Source of the DNA: Cercis canadensis
Lineage: Eukaryota > Streptophyta > Magnoliopsida > Fabales > Fabaceae
Assembly (NCBI GenBank): GCA_003255065.1
Contig: QAOA01003982.1
Span: 207,488-271,487 of the forward strand
DNA: 64,000 nucleotides
Direction: 5' to 3'
In this document: positions 32,875 to 43,481 of the stretch, in pieces
Layout of the letters: each line of letters starts with the position of its first letter
How positions within the stretch are numbered: the first letter of the stretch is position 1
Program-made: the position numbers and the translations under genes
The notes under the pieces: generated by a model
What the model was told of the DNA's origin: nothing
What the model saw: the letters and a program-made list of their open reading frames with translations, nothing else
Database searches by the model: none

Positions 32875-34702
32875 CAACATGGTGGGACGGTGTAAGAATG
32901 AGACCTTTCAATCCTTGAAAAAGCAGGTGTGGGATTCCAGGGGTGGCATGAAAAATTACTTTCTAAAGCGGGTAAAGAGATATTGATAAATGTTATTGCT
33001 CTTTCTATTCCCACTTACACCATGAGTTGTTTTCGCCTCTCTAAATCTTTGGTCATGAGATTAATCAACTTATGGCAAAGTTTTGGTGGGGAAACACATC
33101 AAGTGCAACCAAGATGCATTGGGTGAGCTGGGAAAAGTTAGTTGTTCCAAAAAAATATGGTGGATTAGGTTTTAGGAATCTGAAGGATTTGAATGTGGCT
33201 ATGTTGGCTAAACAGGGTTGGCAGCTTTTGTAGAATCCATACTCCCTTCTTGCCACAATTCTTAAAGCAAGATACTTTCCAAATGGGTCCCTGCTTGAAG
33301 CACCATTAGGTTGGAGACCATCTTACACTTGGAGGAGCATACAGGCTGGTTTCCCTATATTGAAGCAGAATTTGTTGTACCAAATTGGAGATGGTGAAAG
33401 TGTTATGATAGGTACTGATCCTTGGCTTCCAAGAGACCATGACAGTATGGTCTATTCTCCTTTACTTGATCACTTGGCTCGATCCCACGTGAAGGAGCTT
33501 TTTCTAGCGGATAGTATTGGCTAGAATATTCCTATGGTTTATGATCTTTTTGATACAGCAGAAGCTCGCCTAATATATGGTATTCCACTTAGTCATAGAA
33601 GGCAAAGTGACAACATGTTCTAGAAGCTCTCAAAGAATGGTGTCTTCTCTATTAAAATGGCCTATCAAGCCTTAATTAAGGTGCGGTATCAGGAAGCACA
33701 TTCTGGCCTACAGCTTGTTTGGAAGAAGGTTTGGAAACTCAACATCCCCAACAAATATAAACTCTTCTTATGGCGTTGCTACAAAAGTATCTTACCTACT
33801 ACCAGTGCACTAACTAATCATGGTTTAAATATTCCAAATTTCTACCCTCTATGCCAATTTGATTAGGAGTCCATTTTGCATGCTTTCTTTCTATGCCCAG
33901 ACGTTCATGGGGCTTGGGATGCCATGGATTTTGGTCTTAATTTGTCCAAATGGTCACACTGCTGCCACTTTTCTGGACTGGTTTGTACAGGTGTTTATGA
34001 GTTAGGAAGAGGAGAAATTGCCAAAATGACCCTTGTGTGCTATAGCCTTTGGCATAGGCGTAATGAAACTCGTTTTGGCAAGCCAAGGATTCCTGTGGCG
34101 ACTGTCTGGCGTAATATGATGACTCTTTGGGAGGAGATAGGAAACTATCCATTGCACCAATTTAGAGCTAGAATTGACAGGGTGGCTAGATGGGAGAGAC
34201 CAGTGGCTCCTTACTTCAAGCTGAATGTGGATGCTTCGCTTCACAGCTCTGGAGTAGGTGGAATCGGTGGGATCATTCGAGATAGTGCGGGCCTGTTTGT
34301 CTCAGCCTGGGCAAAGCATGTGGCGGGCATAAATTATGTTGAGACCTTAGAAGCAATGGCTTGTAGAGAAGGTATCCAAAGAGCTTTGTCAGATGGAATG
34401 AGATATCTCCATATTGAAGGTGATGCTCAAACAGTCATGCTGGCTCTAAAGCATAAGAACCGAAACCTTACCTCCCTTGGATTGGTTTTGGAGGACGTCT
34501 AAGACCTCTGCACCAGATTTCATGGTTTTTCTTTCCACTGGGTCCCCAGATCAGTAAATCATTCTGCTGATAGTTTAGCTTCTTTTGTTGCTGTCAATGT
34601 TTCTTCTTTCATCTCTTGGTGTGATAGTCCACCAAATTTTCTTGTAGCTGATTTAGCTGTTGATGCTTAATGCAATTCTCTTTTCACATCAAAAAAAAAA
34701 AA
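32875..34702 (+). mobile_element. 5'-truncated plant L1-type LINE with RNase H and poly(A) tail
   Basis: The fragment covers the end of the reverse transcriptase, the conserved middle region, zf-RVT and an RNase H domain, then a short 3' part ending in 14 A (about 34689-34702). This is the normal outcome of incomplete target-primed reverse transcription. It is a different insertion from the minus-strand LINE at 13-18 kb, although both carry the MLAKQGW block. Confidence 0.85.
32881..34671 (+). pseudogene. LINE ORF2 C-terminal relic: RT end, zf-RVT and RNase H
   Basis: Wording in order: QGWHEKLLSKAGKEILINV and [12 protein letters not shown] (thumb region), [54 protein letters not shown], then VFSIKMAYQALIK and KLNIPNKYKLFLWRC with SILPTTSALTNHG (zf-RVT), then 33876-34502 with LNVDASLHSSGVGGIGGIIR, EALEAMACREGIQRAL-like and IEGDAQTVMLALK, which is the plant RVT_3 type RNase H (first catalytic D in NVDAS, E in YVETLEA, D in EGDAQ). 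Stops at 33231, 33523, 33621, 33864 and 34499 break it; the frame goes on in the same register to a final stop near 34669. Confidence 0.85.
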
Positions 34703-35420
34703 AAGGAGGGGGAATTTTACTTGTGCATTCCATGAATTGTGAGGAAGTTGCGAGGCTGCATTCAAGATGACCAAATTGTCGGAGTTGGTCTCAATGGAGG
34801 GTGAGATGACAGCGGTAGTGTTTGATGTGCCAGTATTAACCATGGGATCATTTCTCGTCAAAGCTTGGAGCTTTAATACCATAAAGATACTTAACACAGA
34901 TTTTTCTATGAGGAATATTGTAAGTCTGAATATGTTACTATACAGTGAGCATTACAATATACAAATACAGTCATAATTACAAAAAGAATTTCTTCATAAT
35001 TTTCTTCTGTGATTGTCCCTTGATTGTTGCAATTCTCTGATTAATTATCAGGAACAAATTATCCTTGATTCTTGTCCTCCTTCATTCTCTGATTTGTTTC
35101 CTTTTTCGTTGAGCTGACCTGGTCTATATAGCCTCATTGTCCAATAGCATGCGCGTCACATCACAACATTCTAGATACCCTAAGGAAGAGATATCAATGA
35201 CTGCACGTGGGATAAAGTTTGATGTTGTTCTGAAAAAGGTTTTTGCATAGGCACCAAGAGGTACTAAGAAGTCCAATCTTACGAATAATCTAAACAAGTT
35301 GTAACCGGAGATGATGCACAAAATAAATCCTTTTAATACCAAAAGAAGGAGTAGGGACTCCAAATGAACCATCTGAAAACACATTTTGAACCTGAAACTA
35401 CATAATTAGTCTTCAAGAGA
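34703..35420. other. Intergenic DNA, nothing recognised
   Basis: Short opposing ORFs only (34667-34976, 35124-35384), none resembling a family. Confidence 0.4.
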
Positions 35421-35424
35421 TATC

Positions 35425-35530
35425 CTAGTAGTTGAGAGCTTAGTATCTCATAGAAGAGGTACTAAGTTCAAATTTCATTGGGTGCAGGTAGAGTAGAATT
35501 TTGAGAAGGGATAGACTACCATTGTTATGT
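35425..35530 (+). mobile_element. Possible tRNA-derived SINE head
   Basis: The stretch TAGTAGTTGAGAGCTTAGTA resembles a polymerase III A box, and about 35 bases later ACTAAGTTCAAATTTCATTG resembles a B box (consensus GGTTCGAATCC). The spacing fits a tRNA-like promoter. The 3' end is not clear, so this is only a suggestion. Confidence 0.3.
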
Positions 35531-35779
35531 AGCCTCCAATGGACAAAAAGAAAAATTACATAATTAAAAGTTGTATCTAGATTACTTAGTGCTCAATTCT
35601 TAAGGTGTTTGTTTAAAACTCTTTAACACTAATCAAAATTTAATCTAAAAAATAGATAGATGAAGAATGAAATTACACCTACACATATTATTGCTAATAT
35701 CAATTCCACTCCTCTCCTAAAAAAATTACATTGCCAATTTGCCATTAATTAGGTAGTCTAGCTGCCAACGTGGAGGGCA

Positions 35780-35916
35780 AAATGTTCATTGGCTCGTTAT
35801 TCTCGATCTGTTAATTTTGGCGGGAAATACCCTTTCCTGATGCTTATAACAGAATCGCCATTACTTTCACTCTCAGTCTCTGCGCAAACACTGTTTTTCT
35901 CTCTCGAAAACCTCAT

Positions 35917-35960
<44 letters not shown>

Positions 35961-36010
35961 GATTCTCTTTTGGCTTTCATTCCGCAATGGGGTCGCCGAA
36001 GGAATCTGAA
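35780..36010 (+). promoter_or_regulatory. Promoter and 5' leader region of the kinase gene, with (CT)n tract
   Basis: Upstream of the kinase exons the DNA becomes less AT-rich. It includes TTTTGGCGGGAAATA, which matches the E2F-site core TTTGGCGGGAAA exactly (known from cell-cycle gene promoters), and a long (CT)n tract at about 35923-35957, common in plant leaders. A short open frame ATGGGGTCGCCGAAG starts at 35986 and meets a donor-like GTAAGA after 38 bases. No clear TATA box. Confidence 0.45.
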
Positions 36011-38957
36011 GCCTCTGATTCCCTGTAAGAATTTCGTTTCCCTCTTCATTTTCAATCAAGAATTGCTTCATTTAAGATCAAAGTTAAGGCTCTCTACGAT
36101 CTTGATTAATTCGTGAATTCTAGGGTTTCTTTTGAAATTCTCTGCTTCAATCTTGCTTGGATAAAATTTTCAAACATCGATCAATGTCACCCATTTCTCC
36201 AATTCGAGTGTCTGTTCTTGCATTGGATCATTGTTGACGATTTCTCTAATTCTAGGGTTTGCTTACCTCTTAATTTTTGTTTGTAATTGAATGTTCTGAT
36301 CAAAGTTCCCTTGACAGGTGGTTACGCATTGTAGAATGCAGATGGCATTGGCTCTCTTTAATTTGTTTCACCCTACGCCTAAACCAGACTTTACTTTGTG
36401 CGATGGTTCCAACTACGTTAGAATTAAAGATCTTGGAGATGCTGGGCATGGCAGAGTTTACCGTTGTAGTGACTGTAACAATGGCAAGATTGTGGTCATT
36501 AAGGAGATTCCAGTTAATTGGATGGAATTTATTGTTCAAAGCTCAGCAATGAAAGAAATACCACTTCTTAAAGAGTTGGATCATCCCAATATTGTCAGGT
36601 AGATTCTTCCGGTTTCGTTTCATCACTCTTGCTTTTGTTATTAAGCAAAAATTGATGATGGAATCAATACTTCATACTGAATCTGTCATCATTGGATTCA
36701 TTGCAAATAATATGCTTCCTTGTGAGCTCATTGCTTAAAAATTCATCAAGGTTTGTTGTTGTTGTTGTAGTTGTAACTTCTTGGGTATAACCGAGTCAAT
36801 TCCGCACAAAACTAAAGAAATTTAGTATCTTTGGCTATCTTTGAAGGATAGATGATTCAATTGCTGATTTTGACTATTGATGTTTTCATATCAAATTATT
36901 ATTTTGTGGATTTGATACTTCTTATTTTGTTATAATTGGTAAATTTAATGGGTACATGGGCAGTATCAATCTTACATACTTATTCTTTTTTATTTTTTTG
37001 GCCATTATCTTACATACTTATTGGTTTACAAAATGTTTGATGAAATTATTTATGATGCTACTGCTTGTGTCAGGTTACTCAAATTATCGATCAGGGATCA
37101 TTTTATTTGTCTCGTTTTTGGGAATCTTGATTGTGATCTTAAAGATATCATTACCCATCAAGATTACTCTCCTGATCCACTGATAACAAAAGTAAGAAAA
37201 CCTAAAATCTACTTGGATATTTTTCTTTTTCTTTTGCTTCATGCATTCAATGATGTAAGGATCTCCAAACTCATCTGCCCAGAGACTTTAAGGTCAAACT
37301 ATAATTAATGTGCATATTTCTGCAAATTGATGAAGTTTAAGTGTAAATAGAATTTGTTGTATTTGTATACAATAAATATGCTAGTTGCATCTAAAAATAG
37401 GACTTTCCAGATTCTTCATAAGTCATGTTTTTGTGATTAATGGATGATGAATTCACAAAATTTAATTTTGCACAGTTATCTACATCAGATGCTCTCAGCT
37501 GTAGCATATTGCCATGCTCATGGAATTCTCGGCAGAGATTTGAAACCAAAGAATATTCTAGTTGATGTCTTTAAGAAGACAGTCAAGGTAGACTTCAGTA
37601 TGGCTAGATCAATACGAGTACCTAACGCGACCAACACTTATCCTGTATGATCGATGTTGAAATTTCTTCCTGGTTATCTTCTGTCATTGTATTACTCATT
37701 TGCTAGTCTAAGACATAATTTGGGGCTTCAGAATTTACTTATTCAAACAAAACCATGCACAAGTGGAGTTGTTCAGATAGGAATTGCTTAAGCAGCCTTT
37801 TTGTTGTGTCAATGTCTATCTGATGGTTTTGCTTCTTATGAGGAATTCAGGTGGAAAGGAAGGGAAAAGGATTAAAGGAAGTGGTGCATCTGCCCTTATC
37901 CCCTCATACCAAACATAGAAGAAATGTTAATGTCTTGTTAAAAATATAAGAATATACATACTATACAAGTTTGTAGGTAGGAGAAAAAGGTCTTATTAAT
38001 GGTGAACACATTGTACATTTTTTTAAGTTGTACATTGAACAATCTCATTCATTTTTAATCTTTCTAATACCAGGTTGGAACTCGTGGGTATATAGCACCT
38101 GAAATCTTGTTAACCTCCAGTGAATATGCAACTCCAATTGATGTGTGGTCTTTGGGTTGTATTTTTGGTGAGATGGTGATAGGACAGAAAGTATTCCAAT
38201 CAGCTAACAGCCAGGATGAGTTACTGCAGATTTTCAGGTAACTTTTGCTTTAGAAACATCAGACATTTATTTGGTGAAAATGCTAGGTAGCAAGAGCTTT
38301 TCTAGCTAAATAGCATTGCATGCTTGGTGCTTCACAATGCACCCAAACTAACAAGGATTTTCTATTTGAAGAGTATTCGGTACCCCAACGGTGGAAACAT
38401 GGCCTGGACTGACTGATATATGCACTCATGATATTAATAATCTTCCCACTACGAACCTATGGTACTTAATTTGCAAACAATGGCTTATTTCAACAATTGA
38501 ATAGTTTAGAATCTTGGGAAGCTAAGTTTCTATATTGCTTCTGCTACTTTGCAGGACCTGAGACAAAAGTTCCTGGTCTTGAACCAGATGGTCTTGATCT
38601 TCTTTCTGTAAGTCTCATTTGGCCCTTCATATATTGTATAATAATATCCACAGGATAAACTCTTCTCATTTCAAAACCCTGCCTATAAAGGTGTTGGCAT
38701 ATCCCATCTTCCTTTCTCTTCCTCTACCCCTTATTATTTTGTTTCAATTTCATTTTTTTGGCCATGATTTGTTTCAATTTCATTGATGCCCAGTTTATTA
38801 TGTTTGGCAGAAAATGCTTTTTCTGGACCCAACTAGAAGGATTTCAGCAAAAGATGCTCTTAACCATCCATACTTCAAAGATTTGGATTTGTTAACTTGG
38901 CAGAGAGTGCTTGCCATAGCCTCATCACTTTGCTGTTCTTTTATGGATCATAGTTGA
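35986..38957 (+). CDS. CDK-like serine/threonine protein kinase gene, divergent, possibly a pseudogene
   Basis: Exon-like blocks: 35986-36023 (possible first exon), 36318-36598, 37074-37191, 37476-37644, 38074-38237, 38372-38461, 38555-38607, 38811-38957. The product resembles CDC2/CDKA-type kinases: KEIPLLKELDHPNIVR (PSTAIRE-helix region), LVFGNLDCDLKDI, AYCHAHGILGRDLKPKNIL, APEILL and PIDVWSLGCIFGEMV, FGTPTVETWPGLT, LFLDPTRRISAKDALNHPYF, to a TGA at 38955. It departs from active CDKs: glycine loop GDAGHGRV instead of GEGTYGVV, GRD for HRD, VDFS for ADFG, and SSAMKEI for PSTAIRE; the lysine (VVIKEI) and both catalytic aspartates remain. Exon phases agree at 36598/37074, 37644/38074, 38237/38372 and 38607/38811, but not at 36023/36318, 37191/37476 or 38461/38555. 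It may be a decaying gene or use splice sites I missed. If the first exon is wrong, translation could start at 36336. Confidence 0.7.
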
Positions 38958-39439
38958 GGCTCTAGCTGTGGAGAGATTCTTCGGTACTTCGCATAGATAG
39001 GGCTCACTTTTATGTGAGAGTGGATTAGGTACTCCCGGAGTACCTAAGAATTATCCGTAGCTGTGGAACAAAGGTGCTGTACTGTATCATATGGCCGTGC
39101 ATCATCATATTCTTAGGATGAATACTAAGTGGAATGCTGGCATGTTGAGCAACTTTTCATTCTTCTGTTATCACTTAAAACCTTTCTTTCTTCATTACTT
39201 GGATCTATTACAGATATACTGATACAGTTACTAGTACTGTGCTTTACCACCTTCCTGGTTAATGTTTCAAGATTAGGACTAGTTTCACTTCTCATTCTAC
39301 TCGTATATGTAGAATTGTGTTTCTTACAAGCTGAAATTTGCTTACAATTTATTTCATTGACTACTCTATTTTGTTCTCAGGTCTTTCCCTACTAAAATTG
39401 ATTTGGGTCCTAAAAGTAATTTTCCAGTGCAACCTGCTT
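38958..39439 (+). other. Downstream region of the kinase gene
   Basis: Probably 3' UTR and flank. Several AATAAA-like words lie further on, but none is decisive. The ORF at 39129-39395 is Leu-rich low-information sequence and not convincing. Confidence 0.35.
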
Positions 39440-39448
39440 TTAAATAAG

Positions 39449-39998
39449 GCTTAATTACAATTTTAGTTCCCCTATTTTAACCACTTAAAAGTTTTGGTCC
39501 CCCTTCTTTAAAAATGAACTATTGAGTCCCTATATATTCATAAAATATACAAGTTTAGTCTATTTATCTTTAAGTCAAAATTCTTAGGTTTATTTCAAGG
39601 TGTAAAGTTCTCTGATTTATAATCCCACCGTTCAGATTGAAGAGCTACGTCTTGTGAATCTACCAATTAAATTTCAGCTCGATCTAACGGTGAAAAAGTC
39701 TAAATTTTACGATTAGATGAAAAATTATGATTTTGGTATTTTGGGCTGAGTCTCACCGTTAAATTGAGCTAAAATTTAGTGAGGAGGTTCATAAGATGTA
39801 GCCCTTCAATCTGAATGGTGGGATTATGAATCAAAAAATTTTACACCTTGAAATAAACCTAAGAATTTTGACTTAAAGATAAATGGACTAAAATTGTACA
39901 TTTTATGAATATAGAGGGACTCAATAGTTCATTTTTAAAGAAAGGGGACCAAAACATTCAAGTGGTTAAAATATGGGGACCAAAATTGCAATTAAGCC
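39449..39998. mobile_element. Foldback MITE of Mutator type with 9-bp target duplication
   Basis: The 550-bp element is an almost complete palindrome: each arm is about 260-270 bp, meeting near 39715-39735. The ends are GGCTTAATTACAATTTTAGT and its counterpart from the right, GGCTTAATTGCAATTTTGGT. It is flanked by TTTAAATAA at 39440-39448 and 39999-40007, a 9-bp duplication that fits Mutator-like transposases. Long terminal inverted repeats and no coding sequence make it a non-autonomous MULE. Transcribed, it would give a long hairpin, a possible small-RNA source. Confidence 0.88.
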
Positions 39999-40007
39999 TT
40001 TAAATAA

Positions 40008-40468
40008 ATAATAAATATTGTAAGAACTAGTAGCCTTAAAACTAGTTCTGTCTATTTGTATAATTGTTTTTGACCTTGTAAAACCATCCCATTGAGTAGA
40101 TACATAAGCAACTCCTCGTTTCGTTAAAAATGTTTTTGGAACAAATTAACCTCTGTTTAAGCAAATAAAAAAATGATTTTATATCTTTAAGTGTTATTTA
40201 TTTCCTTTACCTTTCTTGGACTAAACCAAACAAGGACAAAGATTGCTTTTATTGCTTTTTTATTTCCTTCTCATCTTTTGCCTTGTCCTATTCTTTTACA
40301 CTCCGTAGTACTTACTGATGAGCGATTGTGCCAAACTTGTACAGAAAATTTCCATTCGTCTAGTCCACCATATGCAGTTAAGCACACTTTTAATTAAAAT
40401 CTCAGTGTATTAGATAATTATTTTTGCTCAAAAGGTAACATGATGAAGTAATGGGTCAAAGAAAACCA
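40008..40468. other. Intergenic DNA, nothing recognised
   Basis: AT-rich with no convincing ORF. The 68-codon frame at 40191 has no family resemblance. Confidence 0.4.
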
Positions 40469-40469
40469 G

Positions 40470-40532
40470 GGTTCCATTGTCTAGTGGTTAGCACTCTGGA
40501 CTTTGAATCCAGCGACCTGGGTTTGAGAAACA
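40470..40532 (+). tRNA. tRNA-Gln(UUG), 3' part missing (pseudo-tRNA or SINE head)
   Basis: The sequence GGTTCCATTGTCTAGTGGTT starts the acceptor stem and D-arm. The anticodon arm TCTGGACTTTGAATCCAG carries anticodon TTG (40503-40505), and CGACCTGGGTTTGAGA carries the T-stem 5' side. It matches plant tRNA-Gln up to the T-loop, but the 3' T-stem, acceptor strand (expected to pair with GGTTCCA) are replaced by AAACAGGTTTTGGTGCAGTA. So it cannot fold as a full tRNA. The polymerase III A and B boxes are largely kept, so it could instead head a SINE reaching into 40540-40680. Confidence 0.65.
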
Positions 40533-41270
40533 GGTTTTGGTGCAGTAACACCGTTTCCCAGCCTCAAGACTTGGTCCGCTCATATTCCCTGGCTAATCTT
40601 GGGGTATCCGCTCCCATAGTACCCTAAATGTGCTTCCCCACACTAAATGTGTTTCCCTCTATCTAGTAATCTTACAAGTACACATACAAGTGTTAGAAAA
40701 GAAGGATTCTAAAGTACTGAATTGGCACGGAATTCGTTTTCCTGAATCACCACCCTTAATAATTGACACATCCTTAACAAAAGTATCCATTTTTCTAAAG
40801 ATATTTTGAACCAGAGATGGATACTATTACTGTTGTGTACTCATATCTACTCCCAAATGAAAAAGAGTAGAGGCTCAGAATTGAGTATTAGTTCTAAGAA
40901 TATTCACACTTTTCACTATCAAAACCAGCTTATTAAATATAGCGACAGATAAATTAAGCAAAGTTCCCAAAAGCACACTGAATTTATTCTCTATAAATGT
41001 TTCCACAAGAATTCATACATACACTATTCTGCTTCAAGCATCACCCAAAAAAATCAAAAGAATATTCAAATTCCTACAAATGGAAGCACATACAGTTTCT
41101 GTTACACCAAGATACAAAGCATGATTACCGGGTTCGCTACACCTCCGTGCAAACCCCGTTCCGGATTCAACGTTCCAGTTCATGGTATAGGTTCAAAATT
41201 TGTGATTCACATATATGTATCAAAGCAACCCGCGAACCTGGTAACCGTGATACAAAGGTTAGTACTCTTC
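40533..41270. other. Non-coding; first part may be the body of a tRNA-Gln-headed SINE
   Basis: CCGTTTCCCAGCCTCAAGAC and GCTCCCATAGTACCCTAAAT are low-AT sequences out of keeping with the surroundings and end near 40680. Nothing further recognised to 41270. Confidence 0.35.
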
Positions 41271-41272
41271 AG

Positions 41273-41543
41273 CTAGCAGCAATAGGGACAAATAATCAAC
41301 CCGTTCTCATTGCAATTTGAGCACTGATTTTTCTCTTCATTTTCTGCAATTACCCTTTGGCTACCATTGCAATTGAAGCATAGCACAAATCGAAACCCTC
41401 CACATGCTTCACATGGCCCAGTAGAGTTATCTATTGGGATTCCTTCAAAGAGTGGCCTTAGCTTTCCCTGCTCATGCAGAGTCAAAACTTGTTGTGCTCC
41501 ACCTATGTCTCTTCCCTTAACAAAAAGCCTTGGGGGCACAATT
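41273..41543 (-). pseudogene. C-terminal fragment of a glutaredoxin-family protein with a four-CxxC zinc finger
   Basis: The minus strand from 41543 encodes VPPRLFVKGRDIGGAQQVL, typical of the end of a glutaredoxin-like domain (cis-Pro region and the G-G of the glutathione site), then LHEQGKLRPLFEGIPI and a cysteine-rich tail with CEACGG, CFNCNG, CSNCNENG and CPYCC, ending with TAG at 41273. This is the layout of plant glutaredoxin-family proteins that carry a DnaJ-like CxxC tail. The N-terminal half, including the CxxC/CxxS active site, is not found upstream: an N (41544), a poly(A)/(CA) tract and unrelated sequence follow. It is a fragment, unless the missing exon is hidden by the gap or lies farther away. 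Confidence 0.75.
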
Positions 41544-41649
41544 NAAAAAAAAAAAAAACACGCACACACACACTGTGAATAGAACACGTGTATTACTTGA
41601 GAGTTGGTTTGTGATACACTTTGGGCCATGAGTTGCTCTAACGTCACCG

Positions 41650-42250
41650 AGTGGAGAGGGGAAGATCTGAAATTAACGTTAATGATTCATCTTAGAGCAT
41701 TGCCCAAAAGACCAAAAAGGATTCATCTTTGAGGGGCCTACTGCTTTTCCATGAGTATATGCATTTGTTAGCTTTATGCCTTTATCACCTTCCGATGTTC
41801 TTCTCTAGATCACAGGATTCGCAAAAGGAGGGGTGCCGAATCATCCTCAGTGCAGCGGATCGGCACTTTCAGTGCGGATCGGCGACAATTCGCGAACTAA
41901 AAATTCACAGTTTGCGAATTAAGAGAGACGAATTCCGCAAACAGCAAACCTGGACTTCAAGTCTCCTATGGGTCTCGACGGTGGTCCCTGCACCAACAAT
42001 ACCTCTTCTACTACCGCCAAATGCTTGATTCCTTCTGCTTCCTCTGCGTTTTTGGTACCACCGACAGTGGGAAGGAGAGGGAATACGAAGGATAGCATGA
42101 AAAAGGAGAAGAAGTTAGGAAGCCAAATTGAAAAATTATACAGGAAGAGGAAGATAAAGCCTAGTCAATACTGAGGGGCATGAAAGAGAGTGCTATACAA
42201 GTATACGGCAGTAAAAGAGAAGAAGAGACAAAATTTATAAAAGAAAATAT
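41650..42250 (+). other. Possible short coding or leader segment, unrecognised
   Basis: Base composition is less AT-rich than the flanks and contains a 68-codon frame (41968-42174) with a Lys-rich end (SMKKEKKLGSQIEKLYRKRK). I recognise no family. It may be part of an unmapped exon of the glutaredoxin relic region or random. Confidence 0.2.
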
Positions 42251-42261
42251 CACATAATTTT

Positions 42262-42440
42262 TAGGGGAAAGTCAAAAAAATTCCTTTAAACTAAGCTCAA
42301 TGTGCGTTTTCCCCTCAACTTTAAAAACGTAGAGAATAGCTTCTTGAACTATTTAAATGTGCGTTTTACCCTCAAGAACCAAAAGGGTGTCCAATAATAG
42401 ATGGAAAGGATCACGTCACAAGCACGTGCATTGTTTAAAA
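42262..42440. repeat. Fragment of a MITE-like dispersed repeat
   Basis: The segment begins GGGGAAAGTCAAAAAAATTCC and repeats TGTGCGTTTTMCCCTCAA twice about 65 bp apart (42300 and 42358). This phrasing is typical of Mutator-type MITE ends, but no matching opposite end was found. Confidence 0.4.
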
Positions 42441-43480
42441 GCCTAATTTCCCTAAAAAAATCAGATTAATCAGGGTTTATTTTGTTAAGTGGACATGTGA
42501 CTGGCACGTGCTAACTTTTCCTTCTCCCTCCACGCAACGCATCACTTCTGAAAGGGGGATTTGAGTGAAATCCCTAAAAACTAAACTGCGAACTATGTGA
42601 TTAAGCTCCAGAAGAATCAACGATATGTTGATTTGAGGCTGCATTGGGGTTCGATGTGTGGATCGAGTACATAGCTGGGTTCGATTTATAACTACGCGAA
42701 GACCAAAGCTTAATCGTTCTCATAGCCCTCTCTTTCTCTTTTAAACTTGTGGCCCCGAATTCTCTCTACCAGTGAATCTGAAACTCAGAGCAACACAAAC
42801 CTGATCATCGGGCTTTATTCTTTATTCTGTTAACACCGTTAATGAAAGGTAATTTTTTTTTTTTATTTCATAGATTTCATTGTTTTGCAATTTTGGTCTA
42901 CAAATCCCAAGTTGATGATTCTAGCGATTTAGACTCCATGATTAAATCTATTTATTATGCCATGCTTCCTCTTGTTTGTTTGATTCTAATTCTGAATATT
43001 GGGTATATGTTTGAAGTTTGATTATTGGATAGAAACCTATAGTTGTATACATTTGATTCTTGGAAAAACACTAAAATAAATTGAGATAATCTGAAAAATA
43101 GTTTGTTTATTGAGCACTGGGTGGGACTTCCACCATGCTATGCCAATCCATCTAGAATTATGGTCTTTATGATGGTCCCTAGAGTTTCATAGAATGATGA
43201 TAATAACCAACTTGTAATGGTTTCACAATATTGAAAATAGATGGCTTTGTTATTTTCCCATTTTCATAAAACTTACAAGACACTCTTGAGATGTAGACAA
43301 ATTGTGTGCATTATTTATGTGAATTGTAAATAAAGTAGCAAATCTAAACACACAATAGAGTTTGTGTGGATGTAGCAATAACAAGCTACGCTATCACCTG
43401 TGGTAGCTTCTTACCATTTCCATGACACATTAATATTACTAACAGTAAAACTACTTTTGTGTGGATGTAGCAGTAACAAG
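42441..43480. other. Non-coding; possible leader-like stretch at 42700-42850
   Basis: CTCTCTTTCTCTTTTAAACT and following pyrimidine-rich sequence with a donor-like GAAAGGTAATT at 42846 looks like a leader and first intron, but no downstream coding exon was found. Confidence 0.3.
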
Positions 43481-43481
43481 T

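Noticed and set aside
35873..36055. Minus-strand ORF with a long Arg-Glu repeat
   Set aside because: It arises from the (CT)n microsatellite in the kinase leader.
39129..39395. 88-codon Leu-rich ORF downstream of the kinase gene
   Set aside because: T-rich 3' flank readily yields such frames; there is no domain or supporting context.
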